Below are positions 18,001 through 26,172 of a stretch of 64,000 nucleotides of DNA, in pieces. The position numbers were made by a program, and so were the translations under genes. The DNA lies in NCBI RefSeq assembly GCF_003325375.1, contig NZ_CP030862.1, positions 1,863,501 to 1,927,500 on the forward strand, in the 5' to 3' direction. The notes below the pieces were generated by a model. That model made no database searches and was not told the origin of the DNA. It was given only the letters and a program-made list of their open reading frames with translations. The stretch comes from Streptomyces globosus. GTDB taxonomy: Bacteria > Actinomycetota > Actinomycetes > Streptomycetales > Streptomycetaceae. How positions within the stretch are numbered: the first letter of the stretch is position 1; each line of letters begins with the position of its first letter.

Positions 18001-19031
18001 TGGCCCTCGCGGAGTGCGAGAGCTGCGAGGTGACGGGCGACTGGGAGCGCGTCAGCGACACCGTGGAGCGGGTGGCCGTCGAGTGGAAGCCGAAGCGGAC
18101 CACGCCCATGGCAGAGCTGCTGGAGAAGCACGTGGGCGCTGACTGGAAGCCCCTGGAAGCCACCGCCGACCCCGAGTTCACCGACGTCGAGGAAGAGGAG
18201 CAGCCGCGGTACCAGGGCCCGCTCACCCGGCAGCAGAAGCGTGCGGCATGGCGTCTGGCGGCCGGTGAGTCCGTCCAGGATTCCGCTCCTGCCGACACGG
18301 AGAAGAAGCCGCTGGCCCTGGAGGCCGCCCCGGTGCGGCTGATGCTGGAAGCGGCCCCCCTGGTGCTGCCCAACACGGGACGGGCGTACTGGGAGCCGGG
18401 GCAGCGGGTCACGCTGGACCACCGGGCCGGGCGTACGCGGTACAGCCACATCGGCAAGGGCGTGCGGGTGGAGTGGGACGACGCTCCCAACGTCTGCGCC
18501 TACGTCAGCCCCCGGGTGCTCTGGGCGGAGGGCACAGAGCCGCTGCTTGAGCGTGCCGACGAGCGGGACGAGCTGCTCGTGGAGCTGCTGACGGAGGAGC
18601 TGCGGGAGCGCCCGGTGGACCCGCGCCTTGAGTGGATGCGGTACGAGCGTCCGGCGCCCGTCGACCCGCGTCTTGCCTGGATGGACTACGAGCATCCCGA
18701 GCCGGAGCCGGTGGACGTCCTCGCCGAACTGCGCGCCGAGCTGGAGGAGCTGCGCCTGGACGTCGAGGAGTGGGGCGCAGAGGTCGCCGCCCTGGCGGTG
18801 GCCGAGGCCGAGCGGGTCGTGGCGGAAGTCGCGCGGGACATGCGGGCGGCGGAGGTTCTGGCCCTGCGGGAGGAAGCGCGGGAGCTGCGGGAGTCGCTCG
18901 GGTGGGGGCCCATGGTGTGGGAGCCGGTCCGGCAGCAGCGGCGGGGCGGTTGGGGGTTGGCCGCGTCGGTCGCGGGAGTCCTGGCCGGAGTCGGGGTAGC
19001 GCTGGGTCAGGTGGTGCCGCCCCGGGGGTAG
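15003..19031 (+). CDS. Very large C5-cytosine DNA methyltransferase-like protein
   Basis: 1342 residues. Central methyltransferase motifs: LNFCAGCGGG (motif I, about 559), CIDLAGDAVATSE (II), MPCTDWTIAG with catalytic Cys about 625 (IV), VIEQAAALP at about 735 in place of the usual E-N-V (VI), FGSPSNRKRS (VIII) and LGDIFSPLV (X). Flanking regions include Cys-rich knuckles (CAVCGTWYPC, CSCGW), Glu-rich linkers, a long C-terminal coiled coil and a terminal hydrophobic segment near 1315-1335. Canonical enzymes are 350-450 residues. GTG 15003 is arbitrary because the frame is open back to a TGA at 14976. Phage or plasmid host-evasion modification is likely. Confidence 0.7.
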   Translation: MSYAAVSKLSEVTLGGSDYRGVGRSKVDNARYMIMANPAIRGEDPSNQVEPEMVETEDDISDPNTPVGRQAWSVVKLSRDAQKYAGQAEEHAKEAERLALETACYADISEVSRTMRACREQISEAQRHADLIRPEFEAAERLYRRARWAHAAAYRISSVMFFSDGPWEAVMDDWTERSSDAHASAMEYRDRAEGAIGDAGEDVRRAERQLDRACAVCGTWYPCTRSGRELTADLYDRGGYTCGCGGAVEVDDVPEPIEPCAGQMSFDDEPEPEPAAPEHETTVAELDGHFIPSCSCGWEQDNGGFRCEEFAQMRAGHHRGQPEIDVDRPKPEKATREINGTEFTATWERHQYVIRWHRHALQVGKTAGEAFRRLEAGLRDNPEPYAAEMTEVENKSKGSSSMGRGSMAPKRKAAAVKVSAIAWSDKNTFPCVAELLGHRYVVRKLAGNFSAQHEHSDGARLIFDDQDPKNRCRTGGAMFPNLPAVKRAILADAIQRGEVEEHQDQPERKPVTHADLFAVDGAELVALLDSLTVEQRETLAAPWPVRWLYPAEMPRGLNFCAGCGGGCKGKRLVSDTDMICIDLAGDAVATSEAAGCTVLLADVKTLTPEHPALRFTSETMFTMPCTDWTIAGKGLGRDASNLEILTEAIDQVGFAFGNYEKDGTEYCDHEENGQECTWEEGCFSSYGDRTDMTVPEMWALVDGMTSKTAGLMLAPVIWCLGLRYIGAPLTRVVIEQAAALPEEIKDEICLELNVAGCEQGEWTTLDAADFGSPSNRKRSIMAAHWYRRPGLPQAPGITTLACDAIGWDAEDEINTRGVRKTSGGNAFRMDGVTSRHPEPKPINGITSKIRGWYNAATGRRFTIEEVCLLVGLPADYPVTGSRSSQTQQLGDIFSPLVSLAVWGQLLGVPWRELLRRYLGELYPAVHGADTEENLVDESPAGADQDPALVDTEGNDTDECDHSYAWLTVDTAAEGGRGVAVGCADGCQRLTRKGRSRTSALALAECESCEVTGDWERVSDTVERVAVEWKPKRTTPMAELLEKHVGADWKPLEATADPEFTDVEEEEQPRYQGPLTRQQKRAAWRLAAGESVQDSAPADTEKKPLALEAAPVRLMLEAAPLVLPNTGRAYWEPGQRVTLDHRAGRTRYSHIGKGVRVEWDDAPNVCAYVSPRVLWAEGTEPLLERADERDELLVELLTEELRERPVDPRLEWMRYERPAPVDPRLAWMDYEHPEPEPVDVLAELRAELEELRLDVEEWGAEVAALAVAEAERVVAEVARDMRAAEVLALREEARELRESLGWGPMVWEPVRQQRRGGWGLAASVAGVLAGVGVALGQVVPPRG

Positions 19032-19218
19032 GGCGGGGGCCGGGCTGCCTTCGGGTGGCTCGGCCTGCCCCGGTCGGATTCTGTGCAGCGGCACGCCGGC
19101 CGCGGGGGCGCCCGCAATGACACTGCGCTGGCGCCGGCGGTCCGTGGACAGCTTCTTGGCGGCCAGCGAGTAATTCCGCGGGAAAAATCGCAGTTGACCG
19201 GGCTGTAATTATCGTCCT

Positions 19219-19605
19219 ATGGAAACACTCCTTACCGAGAGATCGGTGCCCAAGTCCAGGAAGCCCCGGCCGGCCGTTCGGCCCCTGACTCGGAAGCAGA
19301 TGCACCATCAGCGCGTGGTCGAGTGGCGGCGCCCCGGAAGCGCGTCCACGGTCGGGATGCTGCGGTACAAGCCGACGTTCGACGACCCTCACGCGAAGTG
19401 GTTCGTGGTCCCGATCGGCTTCGGGGGCGTGACCGTGATGCGCGTGCCGTGGGAAGCGGTCGAGGCGGGCGAGTTCTTCCGGGTGCCCCCGCGGACTCTC
19501 TCGGTCGAGGAGGAGCGGACGTTGGCCCGGTACTTCCGTCAGCACCTGGCGGAGGAGTGCGGAAAGCGGTCCAAGATCCGGACGAGGGGTGTCGAGATCA
19601 ACTGA
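19219..19605 (+). CDS. Hypothetical protein
   Basis: 128 residues, basic N-terminus, with KWFVVPIGFGGVTVMRVPWEAVEAG and a helical C-terminus (EEERTLARYFRQHLAEEC). ATG 19219 lacks a ribosome site. It lies between the methyltransferase and a recombinase. No family recognised. Confidence 0.5.
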   Translation: METLLTERSVPKSRKPRPAVRPLTRKQMHHQRVVEWRRPGSASTVGMLRYKPTFDDPHAKWFVVPIGFGGVTVMRVPWEAVEAGEFFRVPPRTLSVEEERTLARYFRQHLAEECGKRSKIRTRGVEIN

Positions 19606-19667
19606 CGCTCACTAAGGTATGGCTCAGTCCTGGTAACCGTGCTTACCGGGATCGATAAAGGGGGCAA

Positions 19668-20789
19668 ATGAACGAGCTTGAGATTATCGACGGGGAGCTA
19701 CTTTCCGTCGCTCAGAGTGACCCCCGGGGGGAAGCTCGGAATCCGGGCCTTACGGTTCATACCGCCACAGACTATGAACTGAGCCCCGAAACGCTCGAAG
19801 CGCTCAAAGCAGCGATCCCGGCAGAGACCTACCGGAAATATGACTTCTGGCTCCGGCGGGCGGCCGACTGGTGCGCGGGGCGCCGATCCGTGGTGCCGAT
19901 GACCACCGAGACGCTCACGGAGTGGATCAGAGTCACCATCGACACCCCCAGCGAAAAGACCGGGGAGTCGTACGGGGCCTCCGCCCTCGGTCAGGCCGTC
20001 GCTGCCGTCCTCGCCGCGCACACTTGGAGCCGAATCCCGATCGAGCAGCACCCCGACCCCCGGCCAGCCCGGCTCCTGATCAAGGCCCACAAAAAGCGCC
20101 AGGCCGCTGCAGGCTGCCGCGTGAAGAAGTCCGCCACCGTCGACACCGCCGGCTTCGTCGCCATGGTCGAGCAGTGCGACACGGAGACCCTGACGGGCCT
20201 TCGGGACCGTCTGATCGTCATCTGGTCCATCTGGGCCATGACCCGCCGATCTGAGTTCTCGGACCGCGTACTGCCGGACGCGGTGGTGGTGCCGCGCAAG
20301 GGCGTGCGCCTGTTCTTCGCCACCAGCAAGACCGACCAGGGTGCCGAAGGCGAATGGGTCGTCATGCCCCGCCGGGACGACGTGCTTGACCCCGTCGCGG
20401 CCTACACCGAATACCGCGACGCCCTCGCCGCGGCAGGCATCACCACCGGCAAGATCCTGCGCCGCATCGACCGCTGGGGGAACATCGGCGACGAGCTGAG
20501 CGCCGAGTCCGTCAACGACATCATCCAGGCCCTCGCCGACGCAGCCGGCGTCCTCTACGACGACAACGGCGTCAAGCTCACCGCGCACGGCCTCCGGGCC
20601 AGCGGCGCCACCATCGCCGACGAGAACGGCGCCTCGGGCGCGGCAATCCGCAGGCAGGGGCGTTGGTCGCCGAACTCGAAGGTGGCCGACGGCTACATCC
20701 GTCCCCGTGACGAATGGGACGGTAACGCAATGGCTAGCGTCCCCAGCATGCCCGCCCAGCGAACTGATGGAGAATCCGAGAAGGTCTAA
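19668..20789 (+). CDS. Second tyrosine recombinase
   Basis: 373 residues. An N-terminal SAM-like domain (residues 38-150) precedes the catalytic domain: R193 (MTRRSE), K221 (SKTDQ), H307 and R310 (TAHGLRASG), W333 at the H/W position (GRWSPNS) and Y343 (DGYIR). It differs from the integrase at the left end and has no adjacent excisionase. AAAGGGGG precedes ATG 19668. It may act at a site in the 20790-21337 region, resolve multimers, or mark a second nested element. Confidence 0.85.
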   Translation: MNELEIIDGELLSVAQSDPRGEARNPGLTVHTATDYELSPETLEALKAAIPAETYRKYDFWLRRAADWCAGRRSVVPMTTETLTEWIRVTIDTPSEKTGESYGASALGQAVAAVLAAHTWSRIPIEQHPDPRPARLLIKAHKKRQAAAGCRVKKSATVDTAGFVAMVEQCDTETLTGLRDRLIVIWSIWAMTRRSEFSDRVLPDAVVVPRKGVRLFFATSKTDQGAEGEWVVMPRRDDVLDPVAAYTEYRDALAAAGITTGKILRRIDRWGNIGDELSAESVNDIIQALADAAGVLYDDNGVKLTAHGLRASGATIADENGASGAAIRRQGRWSPNSKVADGYIRPRDEWDGNAMASVPSMPAQRTDGESEKV

Positions 20790-20853
20790 AAATGCGGGGT
20801 GCCCAGGAATTAACGCATCGCTGCCCTGCCCGCATAGCGTCTGGTGAAAACGT

Positions 20854-20883
20854 AAGCCCCCGCCCTGTCTCCGGCGGGGGCTT
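20854..20883 (+). terminator. Terminator after recombinase gene
   Basis: A perfect 11-bp stem AAGCCCCCGCC / GGCGGGGGCTT with an 8-base loop, about 65 bases past the stop. The remaining gene-free stretch to 21337 shows only the repeats listed next. Confidence 0.75.
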
Positions 20884-21129
20884 CGTGCTGTCGCTGCTGA
20901 TTTAGCTGGAGAAAATAAACCAGCAGGTCAAGCTATTTATGGCGTGGCGAGCGCCACTGCCTGCCGGCTAGCGATTTTCCCTGCGAGCCCTGCCTAGCTC
21001 TAGCTGGGGATAGCGCGGGGACAGTGCGCGGCACGGGAAATTCCGCAGGGGCAGGGGAAGGAGCATCGGCCAGGACGGGGATGTGGTTCTGGTGTCTCTA
21101 CTACTGCTAGCCAGCGAAAGCTTATTGCA

Positions 21130-21240
21130 CCCCGCGAAAATTAGCCCGGGATCCAGCGTGGAAGGGGCCGCGGGCGTATAGGAGAAGAGGGCGGGAGTAT
21201 GTTCCCCGCAGAAAATTAGCCCTGGATTCTGCGGTGCGTG
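21130..21240. repeat. Two imperfect AAAATTAGCCC direct repeats
   Basis: CCCCGCGAAAATTAGCCC at 21130-21147 and CCCCGCAGAAAATTAGCCC at 21204-21222, each followed by (G/T)GGAT(C/T)C, about 75 bp apart in the same orientation. They sit between the recombinase and the membrane coiled-coil gene and could be recombinase or regulator binding sites. Confidence 0.5.
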
Positions 21241-21337
21241 GCCGGCTGGGGTTGCGTGAGCACCCTCGCGGTTTCGGCGACGAGGCATCTGGGTTCTCGG
21301 TAGAGTGCGGCGGACATATATGGAGGGGGATCCACTC

Positions 21338-22297
21338 GTGTCTGATATCGGCACGTTCATATCTGAGCATGCCGGGGCCCTGACGACAGCTGGGGCGGCG
21401 TACGCGGCCGTCGTCGGAACGGTGATCGCTGGTCACATCCAGGGCAAGAAGGCGTTGAGAGGTGCCGAGGCCCAGGCGAAGGCCGCGCTGGATGGGGCGC
21501 AGGCCCAGGCGAACAAGGCTCTCGAAGCCGCCCGGGAGCAGGCGCGGGCCGCCCTGGAGGTGGGCCGGCAGCAGGTGGAAGCGACGCTTGCCGGCGTCCG
21601 CGAGGCGTCGAAGGAGGCGCATGCGCAGTGGCAGCGGGACCGGTGCCAGGAGGTGTGGGCCGAGTACGTCAAGGAGCTGGATGTGCTCCTGGCGAAGGAC
21701 CAGGGTTCCGCCGAAGATCGGGAAACCGAAGGTGTTCTCAAGGCTTACGCCATGGTGGAGCTGATCAGTCCGGCCGGCGTTCTTTCCGTGGCGGGGACCG
21801 CGCGCGATGATGCGCGGCTCTACGGACTGAACCTGTTTGTCGCCCACCAGAACGACCGGAACGTAGTCGAGCTTTGGCAAGCCCAGCGTCGGCTGCGCGC
21901 GAACGTGGAGGCTGCCGCTGGCCTGGAGTTTGACGGTGACATGATCCTGGAAACGATCGACGGAGCATCAGGACCTGTGACGCGGCCACCTGGTTCCCAC
22001 GAAGCCAACGCCGAGATGCGGGAACGGCACCGCCGAGGGCTCGCCGCGCAGGCCGCTCTCGACGCCTTGGACGCCGCCGAGCGGGATCGTGAGGTTGCGG
22101 AGGCTGGCGAGCGTGCGCGGCAGTTGTTGCTCGACGCTGGATTCAGTGTGTGGGAAGCCGGTGGGCTGGCGGATACCGTGCAGCGAGACCACGCGGAGGT
22201 CCGGCGGCTGCTGGAGGTAGAGCGGGGCAGGCTACAAGCCTCCCGTGATGCCTTCGTGGCTGAGGCGCGCAGGGAGCTGGACGCGCTCGGTCGATGA
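21338..22297 (+). CDS. Membrane-anchored coiled-coil protein
   Basis: 319 residues. An N-terminal hydrophobic segment (AGALTTAGAAYAAVVGTVIAG) is followed by a long Ala/Gln/Glu coiled coil (residues 35-110) and further helices; a second coiled coil lies near the C-terminus. GTG 21338 is chosen because GGAGGGGG is eight bases upstream. No catalytic motif is visible. Probably a structural or scaffold protein on the inner membrane face; function unknown. Confidence 0.6.
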   Translation: MSDIGTFISEHAGALTTAGAAYAAVVGTVIAGHIQGKKALRGAEAQAKAALDGAQAQANKALEAAREQARAALEVGRQQVEATLAGVREASKEAHAQWQRDRCQEVWAEYVKELDVLLAKDQGSAEDRETEGVLKAYAMVELISPAGVLSVAGTARDDARLYGLNLFVAHQNDRNVVELWQAQRRLRANVEAAAGLEFDGDMILETIDGASGPVTRPPGSHEANAEMRERHRRGLAAQAALDALDAAERDREVAEAGERARQLLLDAGFSVWEAGGLADTVQRDHAEVRRLLEVERGRLQASRDAFVAEARRELDALGR

Positions 22298-22318
22298 TGT
22301 GGAGAGACGGCCCTAGGC

Positions 22319-22450
22319 TCAGCTCTCCGGACCCGGGCCCTCCCACTTGAAAAGGCTCGTGTCGCGCAGGTCCACGTCCTCCCAGCCGGGCAGCTCCACC
22401 CGCCGCAGGAACTCGCGCAGGTCCCTCTCCGAGCGCGCCAGGCCCAGGCA
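22319..22450 (-). pseudogene. C-terminal remnant of an unknown gene
   Basis: A 43-residue protein-like stretch with no start, preceded by TAG: SERDLREFLRRVELPGWEDV, then LFKWEGPGPES and a stop. The charge pattern looks like real coding sequence. It may be the tail of a broken gene left by rearrangement. Confidence 0.35.
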
Positions 22451-22580
22451 CTACGCGGGGGTCCATGGCTCCAGCATGGCCGCGGTGCTGCTGGTGTGCG
22501 TATGGGGAGTGGCAGAAGAGTGAAGCATTTTCTTCCCCGAAATTCGGGGACCTTATGAAGTATGCGGGCCCACGACCTCT

Positions 22581-22605
22581 AGCCCTCGGGGAAACCCCCG
22601 GGGGC
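22581..22605. terminator. Hairpin with T-tract
   Basis: AGCCC(T)CGGGG-AAA-CCCCCGGGGGCT followed by TTTT. It lies between the coiled-coil gene and the minus-strand gene ending at 22622. Typical phage or plasmid terminator. Confidence 0.7.
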
Positions 22606-22621
22606 TTTTGGTTTTCCCGCG

Positions 22622-23032
22622 TTAGCGCTCCTCGCGCCCCGTCTCAACACCTTCTTGGAACTCGGCGGGGACCATGGTGACAGCGAGCTTGGCCCGGCCG
22701 CTGCGGTAGTAGAGATCGGCGTCACCATCAGCACGGCGCACTGCGTGACCGTACTCGGATGCGTCGTCCACGACCATCCTTCGTGTCCACCGCCGGGATT
22801 CCTTTTCCTCGGTATTTACCGAGCTGGGGCTGTACGAGCCCGAAGGGCGCCGGCCGTCGGGGCACTGCATTTCCGGGTCAAGCGCCATATCGCTTCGGAA
22901 GCAGCCGGGGCTGTGCCCCTCGATCTCCGTCACATGCCCGTGCTCGGCCTGGACGGGGTTGACCTGCACGTCAGGATCACGATTGACCTTGCTCTGGGCT
23001 TCGGCGATTCCGTCGGCGATTCTCCAACGCAT
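22622..23032 (-). CDS. Hypothetical hydrophilic protein
   Basis: 136 residues with RWRIADGIAEAQSKVNRDPD at the start and a charged, flexible middle. TGGAGG five bases before ATG 23032 is a strong ribosome site and supports this strand over the overlapping plus-strand reading. No family recognised. Confidence 0.55.
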   Translation of the reverse strand: MRWRIADGIAEAQSKVNRDPDVQVNPVQAEHGHVTEIEGHSPGCFRSDMALDPEMQCPDGRRPSGSYSPSSVNTEEKESRRWTRRMVVDDASEYGHAVRRADGDADLYYRSGRAKLAVTMVPAEFQEGVETGREER

Positions 23033-23139
23033 AACAACCTCCAGGGGTTCATTTCTTCCTCAAGTTTCTCGCGCGATTATCACCCTGAGGTAATTGCCCG
23101 ACACCATGGGCGGTGTCCATTCGGAACAGGAGGAATGCC

Positions 23140-23502
23140 ATGAACGATTTCTGGAACCGGGCCGCAGCAGCCAGGCAGGCGCAGGCGCAGGCGCAGCAGG
23201 AGGCCTTCGAGGCGAGCCTGACGCCGGTGATGCCGGAGCACCAGGGCGGGACCGCTGCGTGGATCGCTGCGCGGGCGAAGAGGTTCGAGCGCAACAGGGA
23301 GGCCACCGCGATGGCTGCGGCCAGCGGGTACGTGAACCTCCAGGACATGCGGGCGCTGGCCCACGAGCGGGCGGTGGCGCAGTACGGCAACCACGCGCGT
23401 CTCACCAACCCGGCGGCGCACCTCGCGCAGACGATGGCCGGAGGGCAGGCCCAGGGCTACAGCTCGGGGGCGCCGCGGTCGGCGTACTCGGACACCGTCT
23501 GA
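23140..23502 (+). CDS. Hypothetical Gln/Ala-rich protein
   Basis: 120 residues. An N-terminal QAQAQAQQEAFEA helix is followed by GGTAAWIAARAKRFERNRE. AGGAGG six bases before ATG 23140. The stop overlaps the next start (TGATG). First gene of a plus-strand run to 24954; unknown function. Confidence 0.6.
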   Translation: MNDFWNRAAAARQAQAQAQQEAFEASLTPVMPEHQGGTAAWIAARAKRFERNREATAMAAASGYVNLQDMRALAHERAVAQYGNHARLTNPAAHLAQTMAGGQAQGYSSGAPRSAYSDTV

Positions 23503-23960
23503 TGGGCCGCGTTGCCCCGCCGCCGGAGTACGCGCACGTGTACGCGGCGATGGAGGACCCGTACGCCCCGCCGGCCTCGTACACCGCGCAGGCATCCCGG
23601 AGCCTTCCGGGGGTGTCGACGTATCCGGAGCCGCCGGAGGGCACGTACTGGGCCTCCGACCGGCTTCTGTGGCGCATCGTGACGTCCACGGTGATCGTGC
23701 GGGCGCGGGAGGTGGTGCGCTGCCACACCGGGCACCGGTGGATCGACGCAGCCGTGGTGGACCTGTACTTGGCCAACGGGCGGGAGCTGCACGAGGTGGC
23801 GTTGCCGTCGTCGACGCTCAGTGCGGACGTGGCGCACCTGCGGCAGTGGACGCCGGTCCGGATCGTGCGGGACGCCGATCGCAAGCCCTGGCGGGCGCTG
23901 GTGGTCCCGGATGCCGCGTGGCACGAGCGGGCGGCCGAGCTGACCGCGCGGGACGTATGA
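23502..23960 (+). CDS. Hypothetical protein
   Basis: 152 residues, Pro/Tyr-rich N-terminus, then LLWRIVTSTVIVRAREVVRC and VVDLYLANGRELHEVALPSS. Start overlaps the upstream stop, indicating coupling. No known domain. Confidence 0.55.
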   Translation: MGRVAPPPEYAHVYAAMEDPYAPPASYTAQASRSLPGVSTYPEPPEGTYWASDRLLWRIVTSTVIVRAREVVRCHTGHRWIDAAVVDLYLANGRELHEVALPSSTLSADVAHLRQWTPVRIVRDADRKPWRALVVPDAAWHERAAELTARDV

Positions 23961-24139
23961 GGGCCCCGCGGGTGGTGTGTCCGGGCACACCGTGCTCCGG
24001 GCCTGGTCAGGCTGCTTTCGAGTTGCCCCCTCGGTCCCTGCGCTGACCTGGGCGTTCGCGTACACCGCCCGCGGGATTCCCTGCTGCACCCGTACCCCAC
24101 CCACACACCATGAGTGGTGTTTCCCCCGAGGAGATGACG

Positions 24140-24421
24140 ATGCGGTTTCCCTGGCGCCGGCCCGAGGCCGAGCAGACCATCGACATGACGACCGAGCACG
24201 CGCAGCGCGAGTACGCGGAACTGCTGCGGCTGGAGGAAGCGGCCAAGCCGAAGCGGATCGTGGACTTCTCCCGGCCGCCGATCCCGCAGGAGCCGCAGGG
24301 GGCGGCGCGGTGGCGTGACCTTCCGTACGACCACCCGTCGCGGTTGGGTTTCCAGGTGGTGCGCAAGGCGCCGGCGCCCGCTCCGGCGTGGTCGCGGGCG
24401 CTGCCGGACATCGTGGACTAG
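24140..24421 (+). CDS. Small hypothetical protein
   Basis: 93 residues, MRFPWRRPEAEQTIDMTTE then helical EYAELLRLEEAAKPKRIVDF. GAGGAG six bases before ATG 24140. Same run as its neighbours; function unknown. Confidence 0.5.
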   Translation: MRFPWRRPEAEQTIDMTTEHAQREYAELLRLEEAAKPKRIVDFSRPPIPQEPQGAARWRDLPYDHPSRLGFQVVRKAPAPAPAWSRALPDIVD

Positions 24422-24423
24422 CC

Positions 24424-24954
24424 ATGGCCAGGAAGAGGAAGGCGTCCGCGTGGAAGACGGTCAGGGAGGCCGCGAAGCAGGTGGTGGAGGCGGTGAGCCC
24501 GGTGCGCATGTACGCGGATCACGTGCTGTCTCAGCCCCCTCCGGTTACGCCACGGGCGCCGTACGAGGGCCCGGTGCCGCCGGAGTGGATGCGGGCCCCC
24601 GAGATGGTGATCGGTCCAGAGGGGCAGCCGCATCACTGGATCGACACCGAGCCCATGGCCCTGTGGGAACGCAAGCGCGGCCGGGCCCTGTACGAACTGC
24701 GCAAGGAGGAGGTGCGGGACGCAGTGCGGGCGGCCGGCGGGCAGAGCCAGAAGAAGCACTGGGACGACGAACCGGACTACGATCCCCACCTTCGCGACCT
24801 GCGATACGTCAATCACCCATCCCGGCGGATGACGGTTCGGCAGCGCGAGGAACGGGACGCGACGGGGCGATGGGGGAAGCCCGCACCCAAGCCACGTCAG
24901 GAGGAACAGTTGCCCGAGGCCGAGATGTGCTGGGCGCCCTGGTGGCTTGAGTGA
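24424..24954 (+). CDS. Hypothetical protein
   Basis: 176 residues, basic N-terminus (MARKRKASAWKTVREAAKQV), Pro-rich middle with PPEWMRAPEMVIGPEGQP, charged C-terminus. ATG two bases after the preceding stop. Last gene of the run. No family recognised. Confidence 0.5.
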   Translation: MARKRKASAWKTVREAAKQVVEAVSPVRMYADHVLSQPPPVTPRAPYEGPVPPEWMRAPEMVIGPEGQPHHWIDTEPMALWERKRGRALYELRKEEVRDAVRAAGGQSQKKHWDDEPDYDPHLRDLRYVNHPSRRMTVRQREERDATGRWGKPAPKPRQEEQLPEAEMCWAPWWLE

Positions 24955-24969
24955 CGGCGACCATGGACG

Positions 24970-25005
24970 GCGCCCCTTTCCCATCCGTGCGGGAGAGGGG
25001 GGCGC
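24970..25005. terminator. Imperfect hairpin between convergent genes
   Basis: GCGCCCC(TTTCCC) pairs with (GGGAGA)GGGGGGCGC around an 8-base loop, between the plus-strand run ending at 24954 and the minus-strand gene ending at 25024. Confidence 0.5.
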
Positions 25006-25023
25006 TGCTGTGCGGGGCACCGG

Positions 25024-25437
25024 TCAGACTGCTCCGTCCGCCGCGATGCGGTTTAGGGGGATGGGGTCACCGTAGACCGCGCTGTAGACGGCGCTGGCCA
25101 GTTCGCGGGCGTCCTGTTCGGCCGTTAGATTGGCCAGGCCGAACCAGCTCCCACTGAGGTCCAGATCAGGTTCGCCTTGAAACCTCTTGGCGGCATGCAG
25201 GCGCACGACGGCATCGCGTACGGCCGTCTGCGACTCCATCGAGAGGCGGACCTCTCCGGTCGGGACCTTTTCGGCAGTGGCTGTGTCGACCTCCACCATC
25301 CACAACTTCCCGATGTGGCGGACGACGGCGTACGTGACTCCCTCGTCGCTGGCCTTATGCCATTCAGGTGGGTACAGGTTGTTGAAGGGGCTGCCCTTGA
25401 GAGCCGGCACGTGTTCGGGGGCAAGAAAGACGGTCAC
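25024..25437 (-). CDS. Hypothetical protein
   Basis: 137 residues with an N-terminal proline-rich segment (FNNLYPPEWHKASDEG), a beta-rich middle (YAVVRHIGKLWMVEVD) and a helical end (TAEQDARELASAVYSAVYG). It follows the RiPP-like gene set on the same strand, 66 bp away, but has no recognised role in it. Confidence 0.5.
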   Translation of the reverse strand: MTVFLAPEHVPALKGSPFNNLYPPEWHKASDEGVTYAVVRHIGKLWMVEVDTATAEKVPTGEVRLSMESQTAVRDAVVRLHAAKRFQGEPDLDLSGSWFGLANLTAEQDARELASAVYSAVYGDPIPLNRIAADGAV

Positions 25438-25503
25438 GAGGAGACGCTACGCCTTCCGGTGGTGCCGTGAACGCCGTTCGCCTGCGCGGGCATCTCCGGC
25501 ACA

Positions 25504-26172
25504 TCAGTTCCGGACGCCGCGGACCAGCAGGGTCCCGATGTGGCTGGGTGTGGGCGCATCGATCTCGCGGACCTCCACATCGGTGAAGCCGGCGGTCTCC
25601 ATGAACTCCTGCCACTGCTGGACGGTGTAGCTGTAGCGGTAGGTGAACATCACCGGTCCCGCGAAGCCGCCCTTGTACATGCCCTGGGGGCCGTAGGCGC
25701 CGGGGATGGCGGGGGGCTGGGAGAAGGCGAAGACACCGCCGGGGTTCAGGCTGTTGGCGACCAAGGGGAAGAGGCGGGAGGGGTCGGTGAACCAGGCGGC
25801 GCCGAAGACGGAGTACACCGCGTCGAAGGTGGTCTCGCCGCCGGCCAGGTAGGCGAGGATTTCGGCGCACACGAACTCGATGCCGAGGTGCCCGTACTTC
25901 TCGGTGCTGTGCGCGACGGCGACCGGGGACAGGTCTACGCCGGTGCCCTTGATGCCCTGCTCGGCGAGGTAGGCCAGGGCGCGGCCGGTGCCGTAGCCGA
26001 TCTCCAGGACGGTGGAGGGGTCGCCGAGGATGCCGGGGCCGGGGTCGCCGGGGTGGTCCTTGTACTGGGTCCAGCGGAACACCGGATCGCCGTTGCTGGG
26101 GTCCTTCCAGGCGCTCTCGGCGAAGGTGTCCCACAGGGCCTGTTCGTGCTCGTAGTTGTGCGGTGCGCTCAT
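25504..26172 (-). CDS. Class I SAM-dependent methyltransferase
   Basis: 222 residues with motif I VLEIGYGTGRALAYL (56-63), an acidic end of strand 2 (GVDLS) and SVFGAAWF. Its ATG overlaps the stop of the upstream gene (ATGA), so it is cotranslated with the putative RiPP operon. AAGGA lies upstream. It would methylate the peptide or a precursor small molecule; the substrate is unknown. Confidence 0.8.
   Translation of the reverse strand: MSAPHNYEHEQALWDTFAESAWKDPSNGDPVFRWTQYKDHPGDPGPGILGDPSTVLEIGYGTGRALAYLAEQGIKGTGVDLSPVAVAHSTEKYGHLGIEFVCAEILAYLAGGETTFDAVYSVFGAAWFTDPSRLFPLVANSLNPGGVFAFSQPPAIPGAYGPQGMYKGGFAGPVMFTYRYSYTVQQWQEFMETAGFTDVEVREIDAPTPSHIGTLLVRGVRN

Noticed and set aside
15042..19094. 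Very long open frame (1350 codons) antisense to the methyltransferase
   Set aside because: It is a high-GC shadow: low-complexity Arg/Leu/Val/Pro composition with no motif, while the plus strand carries clear methyltransferase motifs.
22465..22680. Plus-strand frame of 71 codons
   Set aside because: Runs through a terminator hairpin and has no ribosome site.
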